Shown here in pieces: positions 7,027 through 7,559 of a DNA stretch of 7,559 bases. Source of the stretch: Deltaproteobacteria bacterium (GTDB lineage Bacteria > SAR324 > NAC60-12). The stretch spans positions 1 through 7,559 of the forward strand of contig DPLM01000401.1 in NCBI GenBank assembly GCA_003541985.1, read 5' to 3'. Under the pieces are notes generated by a model, which saw nothing but the letters and a program-made list of their open reading frames with translations, was not told the origin of the DNA and did not search any database. Position 1 is the first letter of the stretch; each line of letters starts with the position of its first letter. The translations under genes were made by a program, and so were the position numbers.

Positions 7027-7559
7027 GGGTTTTTTCAGGATGATTGAATTCAGAATCCCACATTGCATAGGGGGCTACCATCTGCCTGCGTTCTGGGGTT
7101 AGCCGTTTCAAGAGTTCCTTTGAAGGCCGGTACTGGTGTCGGAAATTTCCCCAGGAGGGTCCGTATCGATAAACAGCAATTCGTCGAATACCAGTGTTGC
7201 TACGTTTAGCGGAACCATGACAGAGTCCGTCCACAAAGACCAGCGCATCTCCAGCCACCATCTGGATCTCGATCGCTCCTTCAATCAACATACCGAAACC
7301 TTCGCTACGCATCGCCACTTTCTTTAAGTCTGGATGCTCAAAATTGGATTTGTGGCTACCTGGAATAAGGATAGTTCCACCATCACCTGGGCTTATATCT
7401 GTCAGAGCAATCAGTGCGTTTACTTGACCACACATGAAACGGCCCCCATGGAAGCGATATTGATTTCTGAGGATGGAAGGATAGCCACCCGAATGCATCC
7501 CGATCGCTCTGCCACTCCCTCGTAAATTAACAAAATTTTCATCAATAAATAATGGCCCA
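7019..7559 (-). CDS. Phytanoyl-CoA dioxygenase (PhyH) family protein with a His-X-Gly iron site, 5' end cut by window edge
   Basis: The C-terminal 179 residues of a PhyH-fold protein (family about 250-300 residues); the frame stays open through the right edge, so the first in-window ATG at 7496-7498 is internal. Visible motifs, numbered from the first visible codon, are GMHSGGYP (20-27), GQVNALIALTDISPGDGGT (44-62), ILIPGSHKSNFEHP (63-76), GDALVFVDGLCHGS (103-116) and IRRIAVYRYGP (124-134). His22 and His114 are the expected iron ligands and Arg125, 11 residues after His114, the 2-oxoglutarate anchor. The position of the triad Asp is Gly24. The 'H-x-GG ... GDGGT.xIPGSHKSN' pattern is one I recognise from a large bacterial PhyH group with no assigned reaction. 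It resembles, but is clearly not a recent copy of, the second PhyH gene, with which it overlaps by eight bases. Confidence 0.87.
   Translation of the reverse strand, partial: GPLFIDENFVNLRGSGRAIGMHSGGYPSILRNQYRFHGGRFMCGQVNALIALTDISPGDGGTILIPGSHKSNFEHPDLKKVAMRSEGFGMLIEGAIEIQMVAGDALVFVDGLCHGSAKRSNTGIRRIAVYRYGPSWGNFRHQYRPSKELLKRLTPERRQMVAPYAMWDSEFNHPEKTHV

Noticed and set aside
7027..7068. Start of the second PhyH gene at 7068, overlapping the first by 50 bases
   Set aside because: The overlap would be unusually long, there is no Shine-Dalgarno sequence, and the added residues do not resemble the family; ATG at 7026 gives a normal 8-base overlap.

Overview
The window is one tightly packed run of seven genes, all on the minus strand, so the biological order is right to left. 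Both end genes are cut by the window edges. Read in the direction of transcription it holds: a phytanoyl-CoA dioxygenase (PhyH) family protein missing its N-terminus; a second, different PhyH-family protein overlapping it by a few bases; a glycoside hydrolase family 4 (GH4) enzyme of the MelA alpha-galactosidase type; a long periplasmic solute-binding protein of family 5 (SBP_bac_5, OppA/DppA-like); two permeases of the DppB and DppC types; and the first 52 codons of an OppD/DppD-type ABC ATPase. There are no RNA genes, mobile elements or CRISPR arrays, and no gene-free stretch longer than about 100 bases.

The organism is a Gram-negative bacterium: it has a periplasmic binding protein with a signal peptide, Shine-Dalgarno signals and overlapping start/stop codons. 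The moderately AT-rich composition and the use of several PhyH proteins next to family-5 ABC transporters resemble free-living marine heterotrophs such as the SAR324 group or planctomycete/poribacterial-type genomes. That placement is a low-confidence impression, not a sequence match.

The core of the locus (GH4, binding protein, permease, permease, ATPase) has the same gene content as the agp alpha-galactoside uptake operon known from Sinorhizobium, where an oligopeptide-type binding protein imports melibiose/raffinose-like sugars and a GH4 enzyme cleaves them in the cytoplasm. The likely reading is uptake of an unphosphorylated alpha-linked glycoside or uronide followed by NAD+/metal-dependent cleavage. 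The added element is the tandem pair of PhyH proteins at the upstream end, probably co-transcribed with the rest. In both, the usual His-X-Asp iron-binding motif reads His-X-Gly, while the distal His and the 2-oxoglutarate-binding Arg are kept. His-X-Gly/Ala is the arrangement seen in Fe(II)/2-oxoglutarate halogenases, although it also appears in a large uncharacterised bacterial PhyH subgroup, so the reaction is open. This is the most interesting point in the window.

The mRNA has structure on both sides of the binding-protein gene: a perfect 9-bp stem-loop between the binding protein and the first permease, and two smaller inverted repeats between GH4 and the binding protein. None is followed by a T-tract. 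They fit differential expression within the operon (binding protein above permeases) better than full termination.
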